Assembly: GCA_038049695.1 (NCBI GenBank)
Contig: CP142452.1
Span: 108,075,001 to 108,139,000 of the forward strand
Source of the DNA: Cinnamomum chago
Lineage: Eukaryota > Streptophyta > Magnoliopsida > Laurales > Lauraceae
Reading direction: 5' to 3'
DNA length: 64,000 bases
A program made the translations under genes and the position numbers. Position 1 is the stretch's first letter. Each line of letters begins with the position of its first letter. A model generated the notes under the pieces. The model worked only from the letters and a program-made list of their open reading frames with translations, was not told the origin of the DNA and ran no database searches. This document shows positions 35,746 through 45,852 of this stretch, in pieces.

Positions 35746-37569
35746 ATGGGGAAGCGAATGATTGCTCTAGGGTTTGAAGGCTCTGCTAACAAGATAGGCG
35801 TCGGAGTCGTAACCCTAGACGGAACCATCCTCTCCAACCCTCGCCACACCTACATCACCCCACCCGGCCACGGCTTCCTCCCCCGCGAAACCGCCCACCA
35901 CCACCTCCACCACATCCTCCCCCTAATCCGCTCCGCTCTCGACACCGCCTCCATCTCCCCCGCCGACATCGACTGCCTCTGCTACACCAAGGGCCCCGGC
36001 ATGGGCGCCCCACTCCAGGTCGCCGCCGTCGTCGTCCGCATCCTCTCCCAGCTCTGGCGCAAACCCATCGTCGCCGTCAACCACTGCGTCGCCCACATCG
36101 AGATGGGTAGGATAGTCACCGGCGCCGTCGACCCCGTCGTCCTCTACGTCAGCGGCGGCAACACCCAGGTCATCGCCTACAGCGAGGGAAGGTATCGCAT
36201 ATTTGGCGAGACCATTGACATTGCCGTCGGCAATTGTCTGGATCGGTTCGCCAGAGTCCTCACTCTCTCCAATGATCCCAGCCCTGGATACAATATTGAG
36301 CAGGTTCGCCTTATCAAATCAACCCTGCAAATTTATTTAAATCGCAGAAACTTTATCAATCTAATCGCGAACTTATCACGATTACTACAGTTGTAGAGTG
36401 GAATGAGTAATGAATTTATATGATTATCTAGTTCATAATTCATATTAAGTGGTCAGTGTTAATATTTGTGAGTGTGATATCAATTTATTGAAAGGAAATT
36501 TTAGTGTACAAGCATTGAATCACAATGTGCTCATTTGTAGTTTCATGCTAATGTGTGATGAATTTATGGGTATTCTGTAGTTTTGTTTTGTGGGTGTTTT
36601 CTAAGAACATCAAATTTAGTAATTTACTGTTTTCTTTGCTGTTTCCAACTGTTTTTCTTTTTACCCCATGTCTTTTCTTTTATAGCTAGCAAAGAAAGGA
36701 GTGCAATTTTTGGATCTTCCTTATGCTGTCAAAGGAATGGATGTTTCTTTTAGTGGGATACTGAGCTACATCGAAGCTACAGCTGTCGAGAAGCTCAATA
36801 ACAATGAGTGCACCCCTGCAGATTTGTGCTACTCTTTGCAGGTGAGATTTAATTTTGTGAGAATTTTTTTTTTCTTCTTTTGTTGGTGAAAAATATTGTT
36901 TTTACTACTCATAATAGCAGGTAGTTTTGGAAAATCTATGATAAAAGGCTCTCTCGTATTAAAAGTGAAAATCATGAATCACGATAATAAGGTCCCACTA
37001 GGTGTGTTTTTAAATTGCTGTGTGAATGGGATTCAGCACTGTCTACTCAGATCAGGGGATTCCTAATGAGTGGCTCATTAGCCTGGTTTAAGTAGGGCCT
37101 TCTTTGTGGCCAAGGTACTTATCTATCAGGTGTTGTGTTGGGTTGCACTTGAATGTTTGCTGTATTCTGCATAACACGTCAATTCTCACGCAATGTATCT
37201 CCCATGTTATTGTCTCCTTTTATGACACAGGAAACAGTGTTTGCAATGCTTGTTGAAATTACAGAACGCGCCATGGCACATTGTGACACGAAAGATGTTC
37301 TTATTGTCGGTGGTGTGGGATGTAACGAGCGGTTGCAAGAGATGATGCGAATAATGTGCTCTGAGAGGGGTGGCAGGCTATTTGCTACTGATGATAGGTA
37401 CTGCGTAGACAATGGAGCAATGATAGCATATACTGGTCTCCTTGCATATGCCAATGGCTTAACTACCCCACTAGAAGAATCAACCTTCACCCAGAGGTTC
37501 CGAACTGATGAAGTACATGCAATTTGGAGAGAGAAGGATATGCTTAATGCAAATGGTGTTGACAGTTGA
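35746..37569 (+). CDS. KAE1: tRNA N6-adenosine threonylcarbamoyltransferase, KAE1/OSGEP type
   Basis: Exons are 35746-36303, 36686-36841 and 37231-37569 (1,053 nt, 350 aa), all in phase 0 with GT..AG introns. The protein starts [20 protein letters not shown], the ASKHA/Kae1 fold. The metal site is formed by His113 and His117 in [11 protein letters not shown] and Asp298 in [13 protein letters not shown]. Other conserved segments are [36 protein letters not shown] and [14 protein letters not shown]. As part of the KEOPS complex it transfers the threonylcarbamoyl group to A37 of tRNAs that read ANN codons. It lacks an organelle presequence, so this is the cytosolic/nuclear paralogue and not the mitochondrial GCP1/Qri7 type. 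A CT-rich leader (about 35570-35700) precedes the ATG. Exon 1 is strikingly GC-rich while exons 2-3 are not. Confidence 0.96.
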
Positions 37570-39037
37570 GGTAACAATTTGGTAACAAATTCTTCACATC
37601 TTTGAGAAATGGAACATGGAATTCTTGAGGCAAAGTTACCCAAAAAAAAAAGACTGCAGTGTGTTTCTTAATCTTATATAGAAGGCCAATACAATTTGTA
37701 TCTGCTTCACATATAGAAGGCCAGGACAACTTCACATGTATCTGCTTTTATGTTTTTTTTGTACCGAAGGATCTGTTCTGGTGTAAATCCAAAATATTTA
37801 ATATTTGGTGCGGCTGTGGTAACGAATCATAGATATGACCATGTTAACCAGTATTCCAACAGTGTTTGCAACTTCAAAGTGTAGCCCAACTGGTATTTGT
37901 TGCACACTTCCAAGTAGCTAGTAGGTCTAGAGCAAAACTCCTGAAAATCCTGAGCTCAAGTCTCTGTGAAGGGGGGAATTCTTTATAATTACCTAAACTG
38001 GAGTACATTGTTTCCAAAGATCTGACTATATAGAACAGAGAGAAAAATATTTTAGAGGAACAAGGTTGAATTCTTAGTATCTGGATCAATTTTGTAGCAT
38101 TGTTATTTAGTTGTTAAACACAACAGATCATCCTCACTCACTCTAAAAGCAAATTGCCGTGATTATGCCTTTGTGCTACTCATTCTAGAGCTCTCTTACT
38201 ATGTTTCTTTTTCTTATTGGCCTGGCAGGAACTTGTGATTCTCTGTAAGATAATCCGCCTGTGGAAAATGCTCCAAGTAGGTGCCAATGTGCTCTTTGGC
38301 TTGATTGCTATTGGTGAAGAGTGTTAACACGCTATTGAAGCAAGGACTAAAATAAAATTCATCTGGAGTGGCAACTAATGAGATTAACTAGTATTATGAG
38401 ATGATCGTGATTTGTATCTCTATTTGATTTATCTGCAATTTGAATTTTTGTCATACATTAAGAGCTTATAATCGAATGACCATCATTTGTTACTTAAGTT
38501 TATGCCACCCCATGGAATACAATCCTTCGTTCTTGCTTTAAATTAGAAACAGTGGACAGTAGCTCTGAGCAACGTACTCATTTGAGTAAGCTCATGTCGT
38601 TGTTACCTTTTGAGCTTAAAAAACAAACCTTACACTTGTAAACTTAAAAGATGTACACACAAATAACAATATGGCGCACAGTTTTAAATGGTTCGGTCGA
38701 ACTGGATATATTCTAATGAGAAGAGAACCATTTGGATCAAATAGTCTTAGTTTAATGTATATAATTGTCTTAGTGGGGGTAAGTAGTGCTATTTACATAC
38801 TGAACAAATTTGTAAATTTTTTAAGATGAATGTGGATGGCTTTGGTGAACATATGGGCAAAAGCTTAATAACTTATGTACAGAACTACAGGTATACATCC
38901 AGAGGGGTGATCCTATTTTCTGAGAAGACTTTCCACTAAACAATTTGGGAGTTTCATTTAGTCTGATCAAAACTTTCATATAAATTTATTTTTTTATTTC
39001 ATGAGCTCCTTTGATCTATTTTAAGTTCAAATGGGCT
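37570..39037. other. Intergenic stretch between KAE1 and the large MULE
   Basis: It includes the KAE1 3' flank, with a small duplication (GAAGGCCA..TGTATCTGCTT twice, 37681-37750), and no further gene. A short tRNA-like segment lies at 37876-37975. Confidence 0.5.
37876..37975 (+). mobile_element. Possible tRNA-like SINE remnant
   Basis: GTGTAGCCCAACTGGTA resembles an A box, and GAGCTCAAGTCTC about 60 nt downstream a B box. No tail or target duplication was identified. Confidence 0.3.
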
Positions 39038-39046
39038 TTAATAGTA
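39038..39046 (+). repeat. 9-bp target duplication, left (TTAATAGTA)
   Basis: Identical to 49991-49999. Confidence 0.92.
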
Positions 39047-39544
39047 GGATTAATTAGCGAAAGGTCCCTCGAATGGAATGTTTCCAGCCTCCAGTCCAGG
39101 CGGATTCTGTTTAAAGGTTCTGGTCCAAGCAGTTAGGATGTTTGCAGCCTAAGGTCCCTCTATCCACACGGTTTCAATTTTGAAGACTAATTTACCCCTG
39201 TAACCGTCGCAGCATGCAGTGGAGTGGTCCCCAACGTGTCACTATTATTTAGCCACGATTTAAGTGCATAAGTGGGGAAGTTATTACTGATATGCCCCTG
39301 TCATCCAGCGCAGATCTCGTTTTTTGAATCTAAACCTGCAATCGCTTATGATATTGAATTTGAATGTAGAAACCTAACGAGAGAGAGATTCACTGTTTGC
39401 GGAGCAGATTGCAGATCAATATTTTGGTAGGAGTTCTATTGTAATTGGATTATAGTCTCGTATATTGATTGGCTGGGAAACAGTTCATTGGCTTGGAAGC
39501 AGAAACCAGATCCAAACGTTGGGAAGGGATTCATCTTTTTTGAG

Positions 39545-40448
39545 GTAAGCGATTTTTTCTGTTTACATCAGATATTATGCAGTTTTTTGTTATCTGAACG
39601 TATAGATATATATATATTTCTGATGCGCATGCTCAGTTCTATTCTTATTGGTTTTTAGCTGTGTAGTTTGATTTACTGTATAGCAGATTTCATATCTAAC
39701 TTTTGTGTAGCAGTTCTATCTTTTATATGGACGTGAAGTTGATTTCAAATCTAACTTTTGTGTAGCAGTTTTATCTTTTATAAGGACTTGAAGTTTTTCA
39801 TTTTTCTTTTCGAGTGTTGATAGTTAGGTTTCTTTAGTTTTGTTGGTGATGAAGTATTCAATTTGTATCAGCTCAGTTGATGTAGAAATAATTTGATGGT
39901 CATGCATTTAGATTAGCTAGAGCATGACTTATTTACCAGTCTTATTTCAGAGCTGCATTATGGAAGAAGTAATGTAATATAAGATATTTGACTTTTAGCA
40001 TGAAATTTATCTGACTGTTAGTCAGACAAATCGTAGTTTGTGCAATTTTATCTGAGTTATATACACAATATCTGATTTCTGTGTTGAATTTATCTGAGTT
40101 ATGTACAATTTATCTGAGTTGTGTACAATTTATCTGAGTTGAGAGCCAAAATTTATCTGAGTTATGTACAATTTATCTGAGTTCAGAGCCAAAATTTATC
40201 TGAGTTGTATACAATTTATATGAGTCATGTACAATTTATCTGAGTTTATATGAGGTGTGTACAATTTATCTGAGTCATGTACAATTTATCTGAGTTGAGA
40301 GCCAAAATTTATCTGAGTTGTGTACAATTTATCTGAGTTATGTACAATTTATCTGAGTTGTGTACAATTTATCTGAGTCATGTACAATTTATCTGAGTTT
40401 ATATGAGGTGTGTACCATTTATATTCATTGAATGATGTTGTTTTACAG
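39545..40448 (+). other. Predicted 5'-leader intron of the transposase gene
   Basis: GAG|GTAAGC at 39542-39550 is a strong donor. TTTTACAG directly before the ATG at 40449 is a strong acceptor. The intron would contain the first tandem array. It is predicted from splice signals only. Confidence 0.55.
40040..40420 (+). repeat. Tandem array 1, core AATTTATCTGAGTT (+ orientation)
   Basis: About 15 copies of a roughly 20-bp unit, AATTTATCTGAGTT followed by a variable GTGTAC, with a few longer units carrying GAGAGCCAA. It ends about 30 bp before the transposase start codon, inside the predicted leader intron. The same core occurs in the three other arrays, on the opposite strand. Confidence 0.95.
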
Positions 40449-42721
40449 ATGTCACAGCCGTTATTGCTTCTCTGTAAGTATGGCATGCTTACGACTGTTA
40501 TTCATTTGAGTCGGGGTATGAGCTATGATGGTTTGATGCGTCAAGTTTGTAACAGGTGGAGAAATCTTACAATGAACATGGTTTGTTTTACTTATGCGTT
40601 GCCTGGCCACCCAAAGTACTTGCTGGACAGCGATTCGGATCTAATGAGCTTGTCCATGCTGGCTTCTTCAATGGGATTGGGGACAGTTGATGTATTTGTA
40701 TCAGAATCGCATGAATCGGAGGACGATGATCAAGAGGAAATTGGTGATCATTTAGCTGAAGATGCACTACCATTAGTGGGGTACGAGGATACAGATATAG
40801 AGACAGATCTTCTTCCACAGTTTTGTACCCACAAGGAGAAGATGTTGCTGTCTTCCGGCTGGGCAAGTGGTATTAGAGATGTGGGGCAGAGGTTTGAGGG
40901 TGGTGTTGGGGAGTTTAGGAGTGTATTGTGCAGACATTCAATTGAGGTTGGGTTTGGATTTGTATATGTGAAAAATGATAAGGTGAGGGTGACAGCTGAA
41001 TGCTCTCGCAGTCATTCAATGGGATGCAGATGACGTGTTCATGCATCTATTGAAAAGTCTAGTGGCCATTTTTGTATCAGGACACTAAACAATGAGCATA
41101 CATGTGGTGCAGCAGTTTGAACGTCAAAGAACAGCCGTATGAATTCTGAGACAATTGCAGATTTAATAGTGGATCATATCCGTGAGAAGCCGCTCACCAG
41201 ACCCATTGATGTCGTGCACCACTTTAAGGCGAATTATGGGCTTACCATTACATATCATCATGCATGGTGGGGTGTGGAAAGGGCTAGAAATAAGTTGTAT
41301 GGTGATTCGTCGCTATCTTTTGACCATGTTCGCTGGTATATTAAGGTGGCGGAGGAGGTAAATCCAGGAAGCCTCTTTGTGCTAGATTACGACGAATCAA
41401 CTATGTGTTTCAAGCGTCTCTTTGTGTCGTTCTATGCTTCAATTGCTGGTTTTAATCATATTCGTCCTTTATTATTTCTGGACGGTACTTTCTTAAAGGG
41501 CAGATACAAGGGAAACCTGTTGGCAGCGACGGGGAAGAATGGGAATCAAGGTAAGTTGTAATGCTGTTTTTTTTTATATTATTGACCCATTTATTTATAT
41601 TTATACGAATGATCAGCATGTTTTGATTTTCTGAATAGTATCAGAAATATAAAAATTTGTTAATTCATGGGACAGGTTTGTTCCCCGTTGCTTTTGCGGT
41701 CGTGGACTCAGAGACGGAGGACAATTGGACATGGTTTCTGCAAAATTTAAGGAAAATCATTATGTCAGATCGCACTATTACATTTGTTTCCGACAGAAAT
41801 CCAGGTCTGATAGAGGCTGTCTCAAAGGTATTTCATTTTGCCCATCAGGCGTATTGCCTCCAACACCTTAAGGCGAATTTGAGGGACAAGTTGTCTGGTG
41901 GTTACACTAATGCATTTAGAGAGAGAATGGTTATGATGCTGCGGGAATGTGCATATGCGCCAACCATCCCTGCCTTCCACGCAAAGCTGCAGTCGTTGAG
42001 GCATGAAGGTGGTTCTAATGTAGATAAATTTCTCTGTGGATTGCCTCATGAAAGATGGAGCAATGCATATTTTAAAGGGCAGCGGTATGGTGAGATGTGT
42101 TCGAATGCCGCTGAGTCTTTCAACTCATGGATTAGAGAAGCTCGCCATCTTCCAATTACAAAGATGGTTGACACAATAAGGGTTCAAATAATGGAGCAGA
42201 TGGCTAGTAGGAAGGAAGTTTCCAGTAGATGGAAGTCAGTCATCTGTCCGGACATGGATAAGAGGCTTGATGCTGCTATCCGGCTTGGAAGGACGTGGAC
42301 GGTCAGCCGTTCGAGTGAAACTGTTTACGATGTGCATTCTTACCCGTCAGTGACCGTTGACATTTTTAATCACATATGTTCGTGTTATCAGTGGCAGATC
42401 AATGGGTTCCCCTGCGCCCATGCTTGTGCGGCGATCCAAAAGAGTGGAAAGGAATTGAGTGTCTTTGTTGATCATTATTTTCACACTCATACATATAGGG
42501 CTTCGTATGAAGAGCAGATTTTTCCAATTCCAACCGTGGGAATGCCAGAGACAAAAGGCGATGAAGTCGTTATTCTCCCACCTATTGTTAAACGACCAGC
42601 TGGCAGGCCGGAAAAAAAGAGGATCTTGTCAAGAGGGGAGGTCACACGGCAGATAAAATGCGGTCGATGTGGTCGGATTGGCAGCCACAATAAGAAATCG
42701 TGCAAGGAGCCTCTTCTTTGA
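40449..42721 (+). pseudogene. MURA-type MULE transposase, two nonsense codons
   Basis: Exons 40449-41550 and 41676-42721 (716 codons; GT..AG intron, split Gly codon). The domains in order are: an N-terminal PB1-like ubiquitin fold (about 10-95); an acidic linker; the plant MuDR zinc-type DNA-binding domain (AECSRSHSMGC.. about 180-200); the MULE DDE core with Asp345 (LLFLDGTF), Asp407 (FVSDRNPG), the CLQH motif at 428-431 and Glu514 (SNAAESFNSW); a SWIM finger (CSCYQWQINGFPCAHACA); and a C-terminal zinc knuckle (CGRCGRIGSHNKKSC). TGA codons at 41031-41033 (codon 195, where relatives have Trp) and 41118-41120 (codon 224) interrupt the frame. There is no frameshift. Translation could restart at 41139, but that product would lack the DNA-binding domain. 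All catalytic residues are intact. Confidence 0.92.
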
Positions 42722-42977
42722 CATTTCATTGAATTAGATATTGAATTTAGGTTAGGTGTAATATTGTTGATACAGCTGATGTAATTCTGATTAGTGAATA
42801 AAAAGGTGAAATTGAGATTCCCTTTAATGTTGATTAATGTGTTCTTGCTTTTATAAGTAATTACTTTCAAAATGTGTCTAAATCAGTTAGTCATTGTTCA
42901 AAATTGATATTGAAATTGCATTAGAGCTGAGATTATCTGGAATCATTAGGTAGACAGAGCAATCACATTACCCAGCT

Positions 42978-43615
42978 AAATATGTAGCAGAACTCAGATA
43001 ATTTCAATCTAGACTCAGATAATTTCATCCATGAGTCAGATAATTTCAGCCAGGATTCAGATAATTTGAGTCAGAAGTCAGATAAATTCATTCGTAAGTC
43101 AGATAATTTCACCAGGACTTAGATAATTTCATCCATGAGTCAGATAAATTCACCAAGGACTCTGATAATTTGAGTCAGAACTCAGATAATTTCACCCATG
43201 ATTTAGATAACTTCATTCAGAAGTCAGATAAATTCATTCATGAGTCAGATAAATTTAACCAGGACTCAGATAATTTGATTCAGAACTCAGATAATTTCAT
43301 CCAGGACTCAGATAATTTCATATATAAGTCAGATAATTTCATCCATGAGTCAGATAATTTCAGCCAGGACTCAGATAATTTCATCCATGAGTCAGATAAA
43401 TTCACTCAGGACTCTGATAATTTGAGTCAGAACTCAGATAATTTCACCCATGAATCAGATAATTTGATTCAGGAGTCAGATAATTTCATACAAAACTCAG
43501 ATAATTTGATCCAAAAGTCAGATAATAAAAATTAGAACCTAGATAATTTCATCCAAAACGTAGATGATCTCAGTCAGAAGTCCGATAATTTCTATCAGAA
43601 GTCAGATAAAATTCA
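42978..43615 (-). repeat. Tandem array 2, about 21-bp unit, between convergent gene ends
   Basis: Close to 30 copies of a 21-bp unit: on the plus strand TCAGATAATTTCA plus a variable CCATGAG, CAGGAC or TCAGAAG end. The core is the complement of array 1. Because 21 is a multiple of three, the array is open for 121 codons (43170-43535), giving a seven-residue repeat of the type SDNFIHE. I regard that frame as a by-product. It lies between the transposase stop (42721) and the protease stop (43864). Confidence 0.95.
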
Positions 43616-45273
43616 CCCAGAGATTAGAAACAAAAGATTGCATAGTGCTGACGTACGAAGACATTGGCAGGAATAATTCTATTTACATTCATTCACAAAT
43701 GTGAGAATTACATTGACATAAATGTTTGTCCAACCTTCATGTGAACCAAAAAAATACATTCACAAGTCTGTTGAACATTCACTATTCATATAAAGAGATT
43801 TACATAAAATACATCAACTTGAATGGAAACAAATTGTTTGTCTCATTGCTGTAGTTTTTTTCGTCAGTTCTCGAAGTCGTCATCAGCAGCTAGTTGCCTG
43901 GCTTGGTAGTTTTCAAGTGACCAGCTGCAACGCTTGTCGTTTAGGAACTTGGTTACTATCTCTGCCCTTAATCCGTCAAGGACATGTTGTGGCAACTTCG
44001 AAGCAATTACTTGTTTGTGAGTAAGTTGCTTCATAAGATAACAAACTATCACCCCGCAATCAACACTGGAACAGGACATGATATTGTTAGTCGATTGTAA
44101 GTAAGGCACTGTCAAGTCAATTGAATTACTGTAGTTGCACAATGATACTTACGAGCCCATTTTCTGTTGTGGGGCGTCTTCGACGCTTATCAATGGAACT
44201 CCATATGGCTGTGTATCCTCAACTGTGACAAAATTGTAATTCTCCACATACTGTTTCTGCAGGAAAAAAAAAACATTCCGTATTTTTGGGTCAGTTTCGA
44301 TTATTTTAACAGTATCTTTGAAAAAATAATGACCAAGTAAGTGAGACATACCAGAGTTCGTGCATCCTCAAAGTAATGATCAACTGTTTTAGGTGATCTT
44401 GGTCGTAAGGAGTTGTAATGTAGCCAATCTCCTTCTTTCTGATCCAGCACCAACAGTGTCCAGTGGAAGGGTTCAGCATCCTTCCTTTTTCCATTTGAAT
44501 TCATTGGAAAAAGCACGAATCTGTGTTCTGCAGTTCTGCTTGGGGAGATATGAGGGTGCAGTATCTTGTCCTTCATTTCCGGCGACGAGGAAGTAACAAT
44601 TTTCTACATTAAGACATGTTTAGTAATTGTTTATTATATATAAAAATAAAGTAAATGATGACACAGTCAAGACAGTTATTGTCTTTTACCCAGCATAAAC
44701 TTGTTACGAAGTACGATTTGTCACGAGGCAGCGTGTCTGTTTGTTGGACAGTTGTGAGTTGCTGTTGGATTTCACTCTGTTCTCTATATAGCAACTCAGC
44801 GTAGCAGTCAATAACCTGTTCAATTAGTGTAACCACCTAATGTGAGGCATATTGTTTGAACACGACCATATTATGTTTGTGTAAAATGTAGGAATATGTT
44901 GTCAATGTGTCTGTGTTGTGATGCTTACAGTGCTTGACATTTCTGCTTTGCAGAGAACTGCTACTATGTCTTCATAAGATACAACCTGTATGCCCTCACC
45001 TCCCCAAACGAGTGCCCTGCGAATCCAATTGCAGAAATGGCCCAATTAGTCTACATTTTCATTAAGGTTTCTTAAATTGAACAGTGGTGTTGCTTAGGTG
45101 CATAGGTATGTGACTTACGAATTGCCCTCAGCTTCAAAAATCTCCTTCAGCTTCTCTACGTCAGATGCATTCAGGAGCTTAGTGACTGCATTTTTGGGGA
45201 GTGTGAAGGGGACATTTGCTGGGTTCATTTTCCTCGTCGCCGTTCTTTTCTTGATTCTTTTCACCATGGAGGA

Positions 45274-45852
45274 CTGTTCACCTCCTTAATTGGGTTTAAT
45301 GGTTCAACAGACGGCATGATCTGATCAATATTTCAATTATAAAAATATAGATTAATCAAATTAGAATTTGATGAAGGGCAGATAACTTTCATATAACATC
45401 AGGTAAATTTGCTGATAGTGTGATAAAATCATACAGAAGTTAGATAAATTTAATGAAAAGTTTTATAAGTTGATACAGAACTCAGATAAATTGTTAGAAA
45501 GTCGGATAAAATGACACAGAAGTCAGATAAATTGACACAGAAGTCAGATAAATTTGATACAGAACTCAGATAAATTGTTAGAAAGTCAGATAAAATGACA
45601 TAGAAGTCAGATAAATTGACACAGAAGTCAGATAAATTTGATACAGAACTCAGATAAATTGTTAGAAAGTCAGATAAATTTGACACAGAAGTCAGACAAA
45701 TTTGATACAGAACTCAGATAAATTGTTAGAAAGTCAGATAAATTTGCTATAAACTCAGATAAAATGACACATAAGTCAGATAAATTTGATAGATATGCAA
45801 AACATGAATTCAATGCAAAGATAAATTTATCTAAACAAGCATGGTCGTGTAC
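45274..45852 (-). other. Intron of the Ulp1-like gene containing array 3
   Basis: Minus-strand donor CAG|GTACAC (45853/45852) and acceptor GAACAG|TCC (45274/45273) keep phase 0. Most of the 579-bp intron is array 3. Confidence 0.75.
45370..45795 (-). repeat. Tandem array 3, core CAGATAAATT
   Basis: About 18 copies of a 20-22-bp unit: TCAGATAAATTTGATACAGA, TCAGATAAATTGTTAGAAAG and TCAGATAAATTGACACAGAA alternate in a loose higher-order pattern of about 105 bp. The transcript sense of the host gene reads AATTTATCTGA, the same as array 1 in the transposase transcript. Confidence 0.94.

Noticed and set aside
37179-37643. 154-codon minus-strand ORF
   Set aside because: An antisense shadow of KAE1 exon 3.
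42978-43615. A CRISPR-like array
   Set aside because: Units are contiguous 21-mers without unique spacers, and the DNA is eukaryotic transposon sequence.
45450-45686. Minus-strand repeat ORF (SNLSDF repeats), and similar frames at 48283-48686
   Set aside because: These are products of the tandem arrays; they lie in predicted introns and lack conserved starts.
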